64,000 nt of DNA from CAIYRG01 sp964494505 (GTDB lineage Bacteria > Pseudomonadota > Alphaproteobacteria > Micropepsales > Micropepsaceae). Positions 17,297 through 24,954 of the stretch are shown piece after piece. The translations under genes and the position numbers were made by a program. Position 1 is the first letter of the stretch. Each line of letters begins with the position of its first letter. The DNA lies in assembly GCA_964494505.1 (NCBI GenBank), contig CAZBRO010000011.1, positions 70,345 through 134,344 of the forward strand, given 5' to 3'. The notes under the pieces were generated by a model. The model was not told the origin of the DNA, searched no databases, and was given only the letters and a program-made list of their open reading frames with translations.

Positions 17297-18073
17297 TCAA
17301 GCCACGCCGGCACCTGCCGTCAGAGAGCCGCCATCGGTCAGCACGGACCAGAAGGCCGGCCGTTCGATCCGTACCGCTTCCAAAATGTCGGCCAATTTGC
17401 AGTAGCAGGGTTGGCGCATTCCGTGGAATTCCACCGGCGGGCCGACGGGCCGGAAGCGGATCGACATGGCTGCGAGCATCCGCATGAGCGTCGGCTCCAT
17501 GATCGCGCACCAGTGCGTGACGCCGTGTTGTACGCTCATTCGCACCAGCCCCTGGATCAGTCCAAGCCGCATCAACGGTCCTGAATTGGATAGAAAAGTC
17601 TGCTCGTCCCGGGCGGCGCTATCCAGCACGCGGCGGAATTGACGGGAGATGCTGAAGCGCGAAACTTCCGCCGCCGAGTGCAGCGGCAGCTTCTGGAATT
17701 CGCGCCAAGCCGATGCACTCAACACCCGGCGGAATGCGAAACTCGCCTCCAGATTGTCCTCGAGCGGCAGAATGAGCCGGACCGTGCCGAGTGCGGCTTC
17801 GGCCGCCCGGTAGACGAGAAGGCTGTGCACCGAATGGTCGTCGAACGCGTCGGTTTCGATGCGGTCCGGATTCTTGATGTTTTCGAGCGGATTCTCCACG
17901 CAGTAGACTTGGTAGCGGATCATCTGCGCAGCTTTGACGTGAGCGTCCGTGTCGGCGGTGATGCTTGAGAAATGCGCGTTGAAGCGCGTTAGTAGAGTCT
18001 CATCCGTCGGCCGCGGGTCCACTGAGCTTGGATATCGCGAATCCGCAAGCGCATGCGTCGTATCGTTGAACAT
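17297..18073 (-). CDS. PEP-CTERM/exosortase-associated acyltransferase (AHL-synthase-like), copy 1
   Basis: 258 residues with the GNAT-like fold of AHL synthases and FeeM-type N-acyl amino acid synthases. Visible conserved positions are R53 (IRYQVYC), E73-x-D75-x-x-D78, GTVRLILP with R99, and E136-V-S-R139 (EVSRFSISRQFRR), matching the invariant Arg/Asp/Glu set of LuxI proteins. It fits the family described as PEP-CTERM/exosortase system-associated acyltransferase. The expected reaction is transfer of an acyl chain from acyl-ACP to an amino group. GGGG lies just before the ATG. It is the first gene of a two-gene operon with the ThiF-nitroreductase fusion. A paralogue is encoded 2 kb away. Confidence 0.88.
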   Translation of the reverse strand: MFNDTTHALADSRYPSSVDPRPTDETLLTRFNAHFSSITADTDAHVKAAQMIRYQVYCVENPLENIKNPDRIETDAFDDHSVHSLLVYRAAEAALGTVRLILPLEDNLEASFAFRRVLSASAWREFQKLPLHSAAEVSRFSISRQFRRVLDSAARDEQTFLSNSGPLMRLGLIQGLVRMSVQHGVTHWCAIMEPTLMRMLAAMSIRFRPVGPPVEFHGMRQPCYCKLADILEAVRIERPAFWSVLTDGGSLTAGAGVA

Positions 18074-18429
18074 TCATGCCCCCCTTAAAGACTGGTCAGC
18101 TATTCGCGTCGAATAGGCGATCTCCCTGGCGCAAGCCCGCGGATTCGGAAAAAGTCCAACAGTTCAGCGGGCCTACACAAACCAGCACCTGCACCCCACA
18201 TACCCGCGGAGATTTCCGTATGAGACCAGCCTGAGGCGGGAAAAGAAATACCATTCCGCATCGGCACTATGCGAAAATTATAGTTAATGGCGGATGAGTG
18301 TCGAGTCACATTTGCTGTTTGGTACGTATAAGGATTAAACTTGAGCTTCGCTGAAAACATGGACCTTAAGCTCTACCATCAGGCTAACTTTAAGCTTCAC
18401 CTTGGAGAAGTTCACGCAGTCCCGCAGAA
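18074..18429. other. Upstream region of the acyltransferase-ThiF operon
   Basis: About 356 nt, visibly AT-richer than its surroundings, with no credible gene; an 86-codon minus-strand frame here looks non-coding. It carries TACGTA (18323-18328) and, on the minus strand, TTAATCCTTATACG (18338-18325), which recurs upstream of the LuxR-type gene at 11289. It is the expected promoter and regulatory region of the operon. Confidence 0.45.
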
Positions 18430-18461
18430 ACAAATAAGGGCAGCGGTGTCCCCGCTGCCCC
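18430..18461 (-). terminator. Rho-independent terminator of the second PEP-CTERM gene
   Basis: A perfect 9-bp stem (GGGCAGCGG / CCGCTGCCC) lies 22 nt after the stop codon and, on the minus strand, is followed by TTATTTGTTT. Confidence 0.75.
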
Positions 18462-18481
18462 GGTATCCAGGTTAAATGAAA

Positions 18482-19417
18482 TCAGCTCCGCGCGCGGCGA
18501 CGCTTCAGACGCGCACCGGCGAGAGACAGAAGACCCGTTCCGAGCAGCAGGACCGAGCCGGGCTCGGGGATTTTCGGCTGCTGATTGAACAGATTGTCGG
18601 TGCCAAGCACGCAGAAATCCTGATGGTTGGCCGCTGTCGAGGGCGGACCGGGCGGGCAGGCATTGTTCGTCGGAGAACGCACTTGGCGCTCTGCGTTGCC
18701 CACGAAGCTGAAGTCCGCATAGGTGCTCGAATACGTGTTGAGGATGCCGTTCGTGTCCAAATAAGAGGCTGCGTCGCCACCCGTCACATCCAGCAGGGCG
18801 TCGCCTTGCGCCACGCCCCCGAAGGAACCGAGCCCCGAAGGCGAACCGGGAATGACAATGTGGAACACGTCGCCCTGAGCATCGAACACCTCAGGAACCA
18901 AGCTCAGCCAAAGCGTCGCAGACGTCGAGTTCGCGATATCGGTCGCTATCGCACCGACGCCGCCCACGTTCTGGTTCGGGTTCTTGGGCAAAATGTAATA
19001 GTTCAAAAACGCCTGTTGGGTGGGACTTGCATTCGTCAGGTAAACATCCGTATTGCCGGTGCTCGGGTTAAAAATTTCCGCCCGGATCTTCAGGTTTCCG
19101 AAGACATCCGCCACGAAGTTTCCGGCACAACCAACCGCGGCGCAGGGCTGAAGATAGCTCGTCCCGCCGATCGTATTCTTGATGTTATCCATCACGCCGA
19201 CGCCACGCAGGATGTCGCCGACATGCTGAATCACGACATCCTTGTCGTCCTGAACGAATTCGATCTGGCCGCCGTTGTTCACGTAGAGGCCGACGCCATC
19301 AACGCTCACCAGCGTCGCGGACGCCGGGTTGGTTGCCAGAACCGCACCCCCGAGGATGCCAGCAAAGGCCACCGCCCGTGCCATCAGTCCTGACTTTACT
19401 CGGCTAATGATACTCAT
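18482..19417 (-). CDS. PEP-CTERM sorting-domain protein with sigma-54 promoter
   Basis: 311 residues from the ATG preceded by GGGAG at 9 nt (a GTG and an ATG slightly upstream are alternatives). It has a signal peptide (MARAVAFAGILGGAVLATNP-ASA), a secreted body with Asn/Thr-rich segments and a few cysteines (PCAAVGCAG; NACPPGPPS), and the PEP-CTERM tail IPEPGSVLLLGTGLLSLAGA followed by RLKRRRARS. The body contains no recognised enzyme motif. A textbook sigma-54 promoter lies 58-74 nt upstream and a terminator follows, so it is monocistronic. Sigma-54 control matches what is known for PEP-CTERM genes regulated by PrsK/PrsR in other bacteria; those regulators are not in this window. Confidence 0.88.
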   Translation of the reverse strand: MSIISRVKSGLMARAVAFAGILGGAVLATNPASATLVSVDGVGLYVNNGGQIEFVQDDKDVVIQHVGDILRGVGVMDNIKNTIGGTSYLQPCAAVGCAGNFVADVFGNLKIRAEIFNPSTGNTDVYLTNASPTQQAFLNYYILPKNPNQNVGGVGAIATDIANSTSATLWLSLVPEVFDAQGDVFHIVIPGSPSGLGSFGGVAQGDALLDVTGGDAASYLDTNGILNTYSSTYADFSFVGNAERQVRSPTNNACPPGPPSTAANHQDFCVLGTDNLFNQQPKIPEPGSVLLLGTGLLSLAGARLKRRRARS

Positions 19418-19474
19418 CCCCAAAACTCCCATATACACCGACTATACCAACCTGCGGTCCCCGCACACTCCTAA

Positions 19475-19491
19475 AGCAATTCGCGTGCCAA
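19475..19491 (-). promoter_or_regulatory. Sigma-54 (-24/-12) promoter
   Basis: The minus strand reads TTGGCACGCGAATTGCT, an essentially perfect match to the consensus YTGGCACGrNNNTTGCW with the GG and GC ten nucleotides apart. Transcription would start about 12 nt downstream, leaving a short leader of roughly 45 nt before the PEP-CTERM gene. Confidence 0.85.
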
Positions 19492-19665
19492 CACTCTCTC
19501 AGAAAAAAACCCAGGGAATCCCGAGGCTTCTTTTCGGGCCTTTTCTGGCTTGTAAAGAAATCCGACAAACTCAATTTGGTTAATGAATTGTGCGTTTTCG
19601 AGCGCCGGACGGACGCTGCGGCCGTTCCAAGTCATAAGGCCAATTTTAACTATATATCAGACCCG

Positions 19666-19911
19666 TCAGGCGCGGTGAAGCGCCGAGTGGGCCGAGGCGC
19701 GGACGCGCGCACGCGGCGCCGGGCCCTTTTTCGTTTTCGCCCCGCGGTCGGCCTTGAGTTCCAGGCTCAGGGCTTCGGTTTCCAGAGCCGCGGCATAACG
19801 CTCGAGATCGGCGACCGACTGGTCGTCGCTCATGCACTCGGCAAGCCGGCGGGCTTCGCCTGCTTCCAGCCGCAAAGCTTCAGCCTGATCCAGATTAGGT
19901 TCCTGATCCAT
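19666..19911 (-). CDS. Small helical hypothetical protein
   Basis: 81 residues. The central part (EALRLEAGEARRLAECMSDD, then LERYAAALETEALSLE) resembles a widespread group of small alphaproteobacterial proteins of unknown function with the pattern 'EA..CR.LA..M.D...R..L...A.E.E..A'; the C-terminal tail is basic and Ala-rich. No signal peptide or membrane segment. No strong ribosome site precedes the ATG. It lies between the PEP-CTERM gene and the second acyltransferase on the same strand. A longer plus-strand frame overlaps but has no coding character. Confidence 0.5.
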   Translation of the reverse strand: MDQEPNLDQAEALRLEAGEARRLAECMSDDQSVADLERYAAALETEALSLELKADRGAKTKKGPAPRARVRASAHSALHRA

Positions 19912-19956
19912 ATGTGAAAAACGCCGGGCACAGCTGTAAGTTCCGTGCGATATCCA

Positions 19957-20742
19957 TCACACTTCTACCGCTTCGTCTGTGTCGCATCGCACACCCGCCG
20001 TGAGCACGTCGAAAAAGGCCGGCCGTTCCTTCTTAACGGCTTCGAGGGCCTCATCGATCCGGCAATAGCAGGGCTGGCGCAACCCATGGTGCTCGATCGG
20101 CGGGCCCACCCGTGTAAAGCGGATGGCCATCGCATCGAGCATCCGGAGAAGGGTGGGTTCCATCACTGCGCACCAATGGGTAATGCCATGGCGCGCGCTC
20201 ATCCGCACCAGCGCCTGAATGAGACCAAGTCGCATCAAGGGGCCGCTGCGGCGGTCCCCGGCATCGCCCGTGCCCGCGTTCTCCGGCTGGTCGTAGAGGG
20301 TGTCGCCGGCCCGGCGGCGGAAGGTGCGCGAGATGCAGAACCGCGAAACCTCCGCGGTCGAACCAAGCGGAAAGGCGCTCCCGTCGCGCATGGAGGCATC
20401 GCCGGCAACGCCTTGGACGGCAAAGCTTGCGTCCGGCGCATGCGCCAGCGGCAGGACCAGGCGGACGGTCCCCATGGCTGTTGCGCTCGCGCGGTGGATC
20501 AGAAGTGCGTGCGCGGAATGCGTGTCGAACGCATCCTTTTCGAGTCCGTCCGGAAAGGCCTGCGCATCTTCAAACCCCGTCTCCAGGCAGTAGACGCGGT
20601 AGCGAATTTGATGCGCCTGACGCCGGAGTTCCGGCGTGTCGGCGTGCACAACATCGAAGTGCTTGTTGAAAGCTTCGAGCAGGCCTGCATCGCCGGAAAA
20701 AGACGGTTCGTGTTTTCTGGCGGCATTGAGGTGGTTTTGCAT
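19957..20742 (-). CDS. PEP-CTERM/exosortase-associated acyltransferase (AHL-synthase-like), copy 2
   Basis: 261 residues, clearly paralogous to the acyltransferase upstream of the ThiF fusion. Shared positions: R47 (IRYRVYCLETGFE), E68-x-D70-x-x-D73, R94 (GTVRLVLP), E131-V-S-R134 (EVSRFCISRTFRR), RLGLIQALVRMS and the THWCAVMEPTLLRML segment. The catalytic set of AHL synthases is intact, so it should be active as an N-acyltransferase. The start chosen is the ATG with AGGAG 9 nt upstream; the ATG nine nucleotides earlier abuts AGGAG and is unlikely. No E1/nitroreductase partner is linked to this copy, so its product may be released without further modification or handed to the other operon. Confidence 0.87.
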   Translation of the reverse strand: MQNHLNAARKHEPSFSGDAGLLEAFNKHFDVVHADTPELRRQAHQIRYRVYCLETGFEDAQAFPDGLEKDAFDTHSAHALLIHRASATAMGTVRLVLPLAHAPDASFAVQGVAGDASMRDGSAFPLGSTAEVSRFCISRTFRRRAGDTLYDQPENAGTGDAGDRRSGPLMRLGLIQALVRMSARHGITHWCAVMEPTLLRMLDAMAIRFTRVGPPIEHHGLRQPCYCRIDEALEAVKKERPAFFDVLTAGVRCDTDEAVEV

Positions 20743-21054
20743 GGCGGACATCTCCTAAACACAGGTCCCGCACACCCGAAAGTACCTCCGGCGCCTTAAA
20801 TTACTGATAATAATTGGAGCGCGATTCTCCTGGCAGTCCGCGCCTCGGTTAGCCTTGCGTTGCGTGCCGGCGTAAAGTTCGCAGCGGATTAGCTCTAATA
20901 TTTTCGAAGCGGATCGCGGCACTCGCGCTTTCGTCGGCTGGGAGCAAAATGATGTTGCGCGCCGCTGCCGCGGCCAGGTGAGGCTCGCACGGGGCTGCGG
21001 GAACCCGGGGCGGCTTTCTTCATTGTTTCCGAGGGGGTATTCGGAGCCTCGCCG
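20743..21054. other. Divergent promoter region, no gene seen
   Basis: About 310 nt between the second acyltransferase (minus) and a small basic protein gene (plus). Next to the acyltransferase it is AT-rich (20800-20815, TTACTGATAATAATTGG). No sigma-54 element or FixK-type box was found by eye. A 168-codon minus-strand frame covers it but has no protein-like features. Confidence 0.4.
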
Positions 21055-21216
21055 ATGATCCGAAAGCTGAAATCGGGCGAATATCGCCTCTATTCGCGGA
21101 AGATGGATCCCAAGACCGGCAAACGCCGCAATCTTGGAACATTCAAATCGCGAGAAGCCGCGGAAAAACACGAACGCGCGGTGCAATTTTTCAAACGCGG
21201 CGGGCGGCCCGGCTAA
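21055..21216 (+). CDS. Small basic conserved protein (53 aa)
   Basis: MIRKLKSGEYRLYSRKMDPK then TGKRRNLGTFKSREAAEKHE and a short RAVQFFKRGG tail. It resembles a family of small alphaproteobacterial proteins with the core 'KSGEYRLYSRKxxPKTGKRRNLGTF'. GGAG lies 9 nt upstream of the ATG. Very rich in Lys/Arg; possibly nucleic-acid binding, but no function is known to me. It precedes the TIGR02444-family gene by 43 nt on the same strand and is probably co-transcribed with it. Confidence 0.7.
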   Translation: MIRKLKSGEYRLYSRKMDPKTGKRRNLGTFKSREAAEKHERAVQFFKRGGRPG

Positions 21217-21259
21217 GAAGGTTCTTGGAGCGGGGCTTCCCTCGCTGGTAGAACCCAGC

Positions 21260-21799
21260 ATGACCGAAGCTTCCGAAAAGCCTCACGACGATTCGCCGTT
21301 CTGGCGGTTCTCTTTGCGGTTCTATGCGCGGTCGTCCGTTGCGTCTGCCTGCCTCGTGCTGCAGGACGAAGCGGGCGTGGATGTGAACCTGCTGCTGTTC
21401 CTGCTGTTCCTGGCCGAACATGGGCGGCGCGTGAGCGAAGACCAAATCGCGCAGATCGACGAAGGCGTCAGGGCCTGGCGCGATCAGGTGGTGAAGCCGC
21501 TCCGGCAGCTTCGGCGGACTCTGAAGCCCGGGATCGGCGAAATTCCGGTGACGGTGAGCGAAGGCTTTCGCGGACAGATCAAACGCCTCGAACTGGAATC
21601 GGAGCATGTCGAACAGACCGTGCTCGAAGCCTTTCACGCCGCCGACATCGGGGTTCCCGAACAATCGCGAAGCGACGCGGCCGAAGCCAATCTCGCGGCT
21701 TATGAGGCGCGTCTCGGGCCATTTCCGGCGGTCGCGCGTGCCCGTGTCCTGTCCGCCTTCGCGGAATTCGGAACGCATCATCCACGCGCCGAAGACTGA
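21260..21799 (+). CDS. TIGR02444 family protein (DUF2390)
   Basis: 179 residues. The N-terminus DDSPFWRFSLRFYARSSVAS followed by ACLVLQDEAGVDVNLLLFLL is diagnostic of the TIGR02444 family; the remainder is helical with RRTLKPGIGEIP and a segment RGQIKRLELESEHVEQ. Function unknown; the protein is small, acidic and cytosolic. A longer open frame exists upstream, but the family starts at about the chosen ATG (MTEASEKPHDD). The ribosome site is weak. Confidence 0.85.
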   Translation: MTEASEKPHDDSPFWRFSLRFYARSSVASACLVLQDEAGVDVNLLLFLLFLAEHGRRVSEDQIAQIDEGVRAWRDQVVKPLRQLRRTLKPGIGEIPVTVSEGFRGQIKRLELESEHVEQTVLEAFHAADIGVPEQSRSDAAEANLAAYEARLGPFPAVARARVLSAFAEFGTHHPRAED

Positions 21800-21955
21800 A
21801 AGCGCATCGAGCGTAGACGTGCTCCATCGCGACCCGCTTTAAGCGAAAATTAGCGCGATCCATTTACAAAAGTCTTTCAAGGCGCAAACCCGCAAAGCCC
21901 GAACGGGCAAGGGGGCTTCGCCCATGAGATCGAGCATAGGACGCGTGCGATCCCG

Positions 21956-23332
21956 ATGACCCAAACCGAATCCCTGTCTCCGAACGTCGAAGATGCAGCC
22001 GAACGCCCGCGCACCATGCGCGATGCGCTCAAAGAGCCGGGGAGCGTCGCGATGTCCGCGCCGTTGGAAAGGCTGATGAAGGAAGTGGCGCCGGATAATG
22101 ATTCGGGCGGCGCGATGCTCCGTTTCGAACGGCGGCTCGGCATTCTCGAGCGCGCCTTTGCCGACATCGTGGAACGGCACGAGAAATCCATGGCCGACCG
22201 CATGGCCTCGCTCGGCGCGACGGACGAGCGCGTCGCCGCCCTCTCGGGGCGCGTGGATCGGGCGGCCACCGATCACAAGGACGGGCTGGCTGCCTTGCGC
22301 GGCGCGCTCGGCGATGCCTGCATGCGGCTGAATGCGCTGGAGGCCGAACGCCCGGCCGTCGCCCAACCGGCCGATGCCGCGCCGCATGAAACCGCATGGG
22401 CCGGCGCGCTCGATGTTGCGCCCGCAGCGCCCGCAGCCGATGTCTCTCAGGAGAACGCGACCCCCTCGGCGCGGAAAGCCGAAGGGCCTTCCTATCTCAG
22501 TGCGGCTCGCCGCGCGGCCAATTCCGCGAGCGTGGGAGACGACCTTTCAAAGGCGCACACCCAGGCCCCTCGCCGCAAATCTCGCGTCAAGCTGCTGGCG
22601 TTCGGCTGCGCCGCGCCGCTGATGGTTGCTGCCGCCGCTGTGTTCGTGCTCAACCGCCACCCGGTCAAAGCCGCGCTGCCGCCGGCGCCCAAGCCCGTGG
22701 CGCAAGCCGTTCTTTCAGCTCCGCCCGAGATGGAGACAGCACTTCCCTCCGAACCCCAAGCCGCCGATCTTGCCTCCGTCGTGCCCGCCGATCAGCTCGA
22801 AGATAAGGCCAAAGCCGGAGATGCCGCGTCCGCGCGCGATCTGGGCCTTGCCTATCTTTCGGGTCAGGGAGTCGAAGCGAGCGAGGAAACCGCCGCCCAA
22901 TGGCTGTTGCGCGCGTCGTTCGGCGGGGATGCGGCGGCCGAATATTGGCTGGCCACGCTCTACGGCAAAGGAGTCGGCGTGCCGCAGGATGCCGATCAGG
23001 CAAAGCATTATTACGAAGCGGCCGCGAAGGATGGCGACCCGCGCGCGATGCACTGGCTGGCGCTCGCCAATCTCGAAGGCAGCGACAGGGACAAGAACGA
23101 AGCCGAAGCGGTGCGCCTCTTCACCGAAGCCGCCGGCAAAGGCTTTGCGGAATCGGCCTTCGATCTTGCGCTGTTGTATGAAAAGGGCGAGGGCGTGGAG
23201 CGCGATCTCAAGAGCGCGTATCAGTGGTACATGACGGCCGCTTCATCCGGCGACGCCGCCGCGAGCACGCGCATGACGGAATTGGCGAAGTTCCTGAAGC
23301 CGGAAGAGTCGAAGACGGCGAGTGGCGAATAG
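21956..23332 (+). CDS. Coiled-coil, single-TM, Sel1-repeat protein
   Basis: 458 residues. The N-terminal ~150 residues are charged and helical (coiled-coil-like), followed by an Ala/Pro-rich linker, one transmembrane segment at about 215-232 (LLAFGCAAPLMVAAAAVFVL) and at least four Sel1-like repeats in the C-terminal half (for example ARDLGLAYLSGQGVEASEET and AEYWLATLYGKGVGVPQDAD). The order coiled coil-TM-Sel1 resembles the polarity protein PodJ, but it is much shorter and no peptidoglycan-binding domain is seen. It probably presents the Sel1 repeats in the periplasm as a scaffold. Its TAG stop lies inside a short repeat (family C) that fills the gap to the convergent SPOR-domain gene. Confidence 0.82.
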   Translation: MTQTESLSPNVEDAAERPRTMRDALKEPGSVAMSAPLERLMKEVAPDNDSGGAMLRFERRLGILERAFADIVERHEKSMADRMASLGATDERVAALSGRVDRAATDHKDGLAALRGALGDACMRLNALEAERPAVAQPADAAPHETAWAGALDVAPAAPAADVSQENATPSARKAEGPSYLSAARRAANSASVGDDLSKAHTQAPRRKSRVKLLAFGCAAPLMVAAAAVFVLNRHPVKAALPPAPKPVAQAVLSAPPEMETALPSEPQAADLASVVPADQLEDKAKAGDAASARDLGLAYLSGQGVEASEETAAQWLLRASFGGDAAAEYWLATLYGKGVGVPQDADQAKHYYEAAAKDGDPRAMHWLALANLEGSDRDKNEAEAVRLFTEAAGKGFAESAFDLALLYEKGEGVERDLKSAYQWYMTAASSGDAAASTRMTELAKFLKPEESKTASGE

Positions 23333-23423
23333 CGAGTAGCGAATAACAAAAGCGCGAATAGCGAAGCGCGAATGGCGAAGGGTGTGATCTTCCCATTCGC
23401 TATTCGCCATTCGCGTTCTTCTC
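23325..23423. repeat. GCGAATGGCGAATAGC-type repeat (family C)
   Basis: Tandem-like units GCGAATAGCGA, GCGAGTAGCGA, GCGAATAGCGA and GCGAATGGCGA run from the stop of the Sel1 gene; they are followed by the inverted forms CATTCGCTATTCGCCATTCGC. The element fills the whole space between two convergent genes. A relative lies at 39.54 kb. Confidence 0.8.
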
Positions 23424-24701
23424 TTATTCCGTAACCACCTTCAGATCCGAGCGGCCGAGCGTCTTGGCCATGTCCATGGCGATGCTGGCCTGCTGCATGT
23501 TCATGAACGGCCCGATGCGCACGCGGAAGACCGCGCGCCCGTCGATGCTCCCTGAGCTGACGCGCGCGCCCAAGCGATCGAGCGCCGCGGCGGCTTCGCC
23601 GGCGCGGGATTCGGTGTTGTACGAACCTGCCTGCACATAGATCGTGCTGTGGCCGGTTGCATGCGCGGACGTCGCCGGTTTCGAATCGGCGGTGATCTCG
23701 GAGGCCTTCGTGGCGGCGGTGCTGGCCGCGGGCGCCTCCGGCTTGGCCGGAAGCACGCGGGGCGCAGATGAACCCGGCATCGGGCCAGCCTGATCGTCCT
23801 TGGGCACCGGCTGCATGCGCACGCTGGGGTTGGCCTTCAGCATGTCGAGGGCGCTCGGCTCTTTCGACACGGGCGTCTCGCGCGGGGCTTCCAGCGCAGT
23901 CGAGACGATATGCGCGACCGGCGGCAAAGGCGGGGCGATCCGCTGCACGGACGACGGTGCTTCGACCGGCGCGGGCTTCGCCGCAGGGGCCGGCACGGGG
24001 GCCGGCGGAGGCGGCATCACGGCCGCAAGCGCGGGCGCCGCCGCCACAGGGGCGAGCGCAGCGGCCGCGGGTCGCGCGGCTTTCAAGGACTGGACCAGGG
24101 CGAGATTCTCCGCGATCCGCGGGAATTCGGGGGCATCGGGCTGGACTTGGCGCAGCAGCCGCTCGGCGCCGTCGAGATCGCCGGCCTGCATGTGCGAGAG
24201 CGCGTCGTTGTTGAGCACGCTGGGTTCGCCGGGCCTCGCCAGCAGCGCGCGGGCATAGGCGTTCTGGGCGGCCAGGTAATTGGCCTTCTGATCGTAGGCG
24301 ACGCCCATCGCCGACCACAACGACCAGTCCGCGGGCTGCAGCTCGGCGGCGCGTTCCAGAAAGGCGATCGCGTCGTCGCTGCGTCCGAGGCTTGCGAGCG
24401 TCTTGCCGTACTCGCTGAGGACGCGCGCATCATCGGGGGCGAGCAGCACCAGCTGGCTCAGCATCCGCGCCGCGCTTGCGAGGTCGCCGTTCTTGCGCGT
24501 GGCCTGGGCCTGGGCGATGGCGGTTTCGAGATCGGCGGGCGCGCCGAGCGGCCTCTTCTCCACCGGCACGGTCTTGACCGGCGTGGGCGTGGCCGACGCG
24601 GTGGTGAACGGATTGAGCGTATCGACGGTGGCGCAGCCATAAAGCGGCGCCAGAATCAGTGCTATTCCCAAAAGGCTCGTGCGTTTCACGGTCTTCGACA
24701 C
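23424..24701 (-). CDS. TPR and SPOR-domain lipoprotein
   Basis: 425 residues. A lipoprotein signal ends in the lipobox LAPLYGC (near residue 23). Residues ~50-215 contain TPR-like helices (LVLLAPDDARVLSEYGKTLA, AIAFLERAAELQPADWSLW), similar to TadD-type lipoproteins. A Pro/Ala-rich linker follows, and the last ~75 residues are a SPOR domain (IYVQAGSYNTESRAGEAAAA, later RVRIGPFMNMQQA), which binds denuded peptidoglycan at division sites. The frame opens with GTG overlapping AAGGGG; the GTG four codons later (MKRTSLLGIAL) has that AAGGGG at 11 nt and may be the true start. Likely role in cell-wall or division-site organisation. Confidence 0.85.
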   Translation of the reverse strand: MSKTVKRTSLLGIALILAPLYGCATVDTLNPFTTASATPTPVKTVPVEKRPLGAPADLETAIAQAQATRKNGDLASAARMLSQLVLLAPDDARVLSEYGKTLASLGRSDDAIAFLERAAELQPADWSLWSAMGVAYDQKANYLAAQNAYARALLARPGEPSVLNNDALSHMQAGDLDGAERLLRQVQPDAPEFPRIAENLALVQSLKAARPAAAALAPVAAAPALAAVMPPPPAPVPAPAAKPAPVEAPSSVQRIAPPLPPVAHIVSTALEAPRETPVSKEPSALDMLKANPSVRMQPVPKDDQAGPMPGSSAPRVLPAKPEAPAASTAATKASEITADSKPATSAHATGHSTIYVQAGSYNTESRAGEAAAALDRLGARVSSGSIDGRAVFRVRIGPFMNMQQASIAMDMAKTLGRSDLKVVTE

Positions 24702-24954
24702 CCCTTATGCGCGACCCCGCGTTCCAGCAGGTTCTTGGCCGGCCCTGCGCGACATGTTTCACGCTTTGGGGCCCAGCGTCGAAAGGATGCTCCATGCGCC
24801 CTCAAGAAAGGCTTAAGTACCGGAAGGAAATTGGAAAAATCGCGTTTTTCGCAGACAATTACGGTCGAATTTGACGACAATTCTAAGCTTTCCGCTGTTG
24901 CCGGGCGCGGTTGTTTGGCTATGGTCGGAAAAACGCAATGAACTGGGAGAAACG

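Noticed and set aside
15473..17584. A 703-codon plus-strand open frame covering the ThiF-nitroreductase gene
   Set aside because: It is antisense to a gene with clear E1 and nitroreductase motifs; its own translation is His/Arg/Asp-rich with no recognisable fold. Long antisense frames are expected at this GC content.
18100..18360. An 86-codon minus-strand frame upstream of the acyltransferase operon
   Set aside because: No ribosome site, no homology, and the AT-rich stretch looks like promoter DNA.
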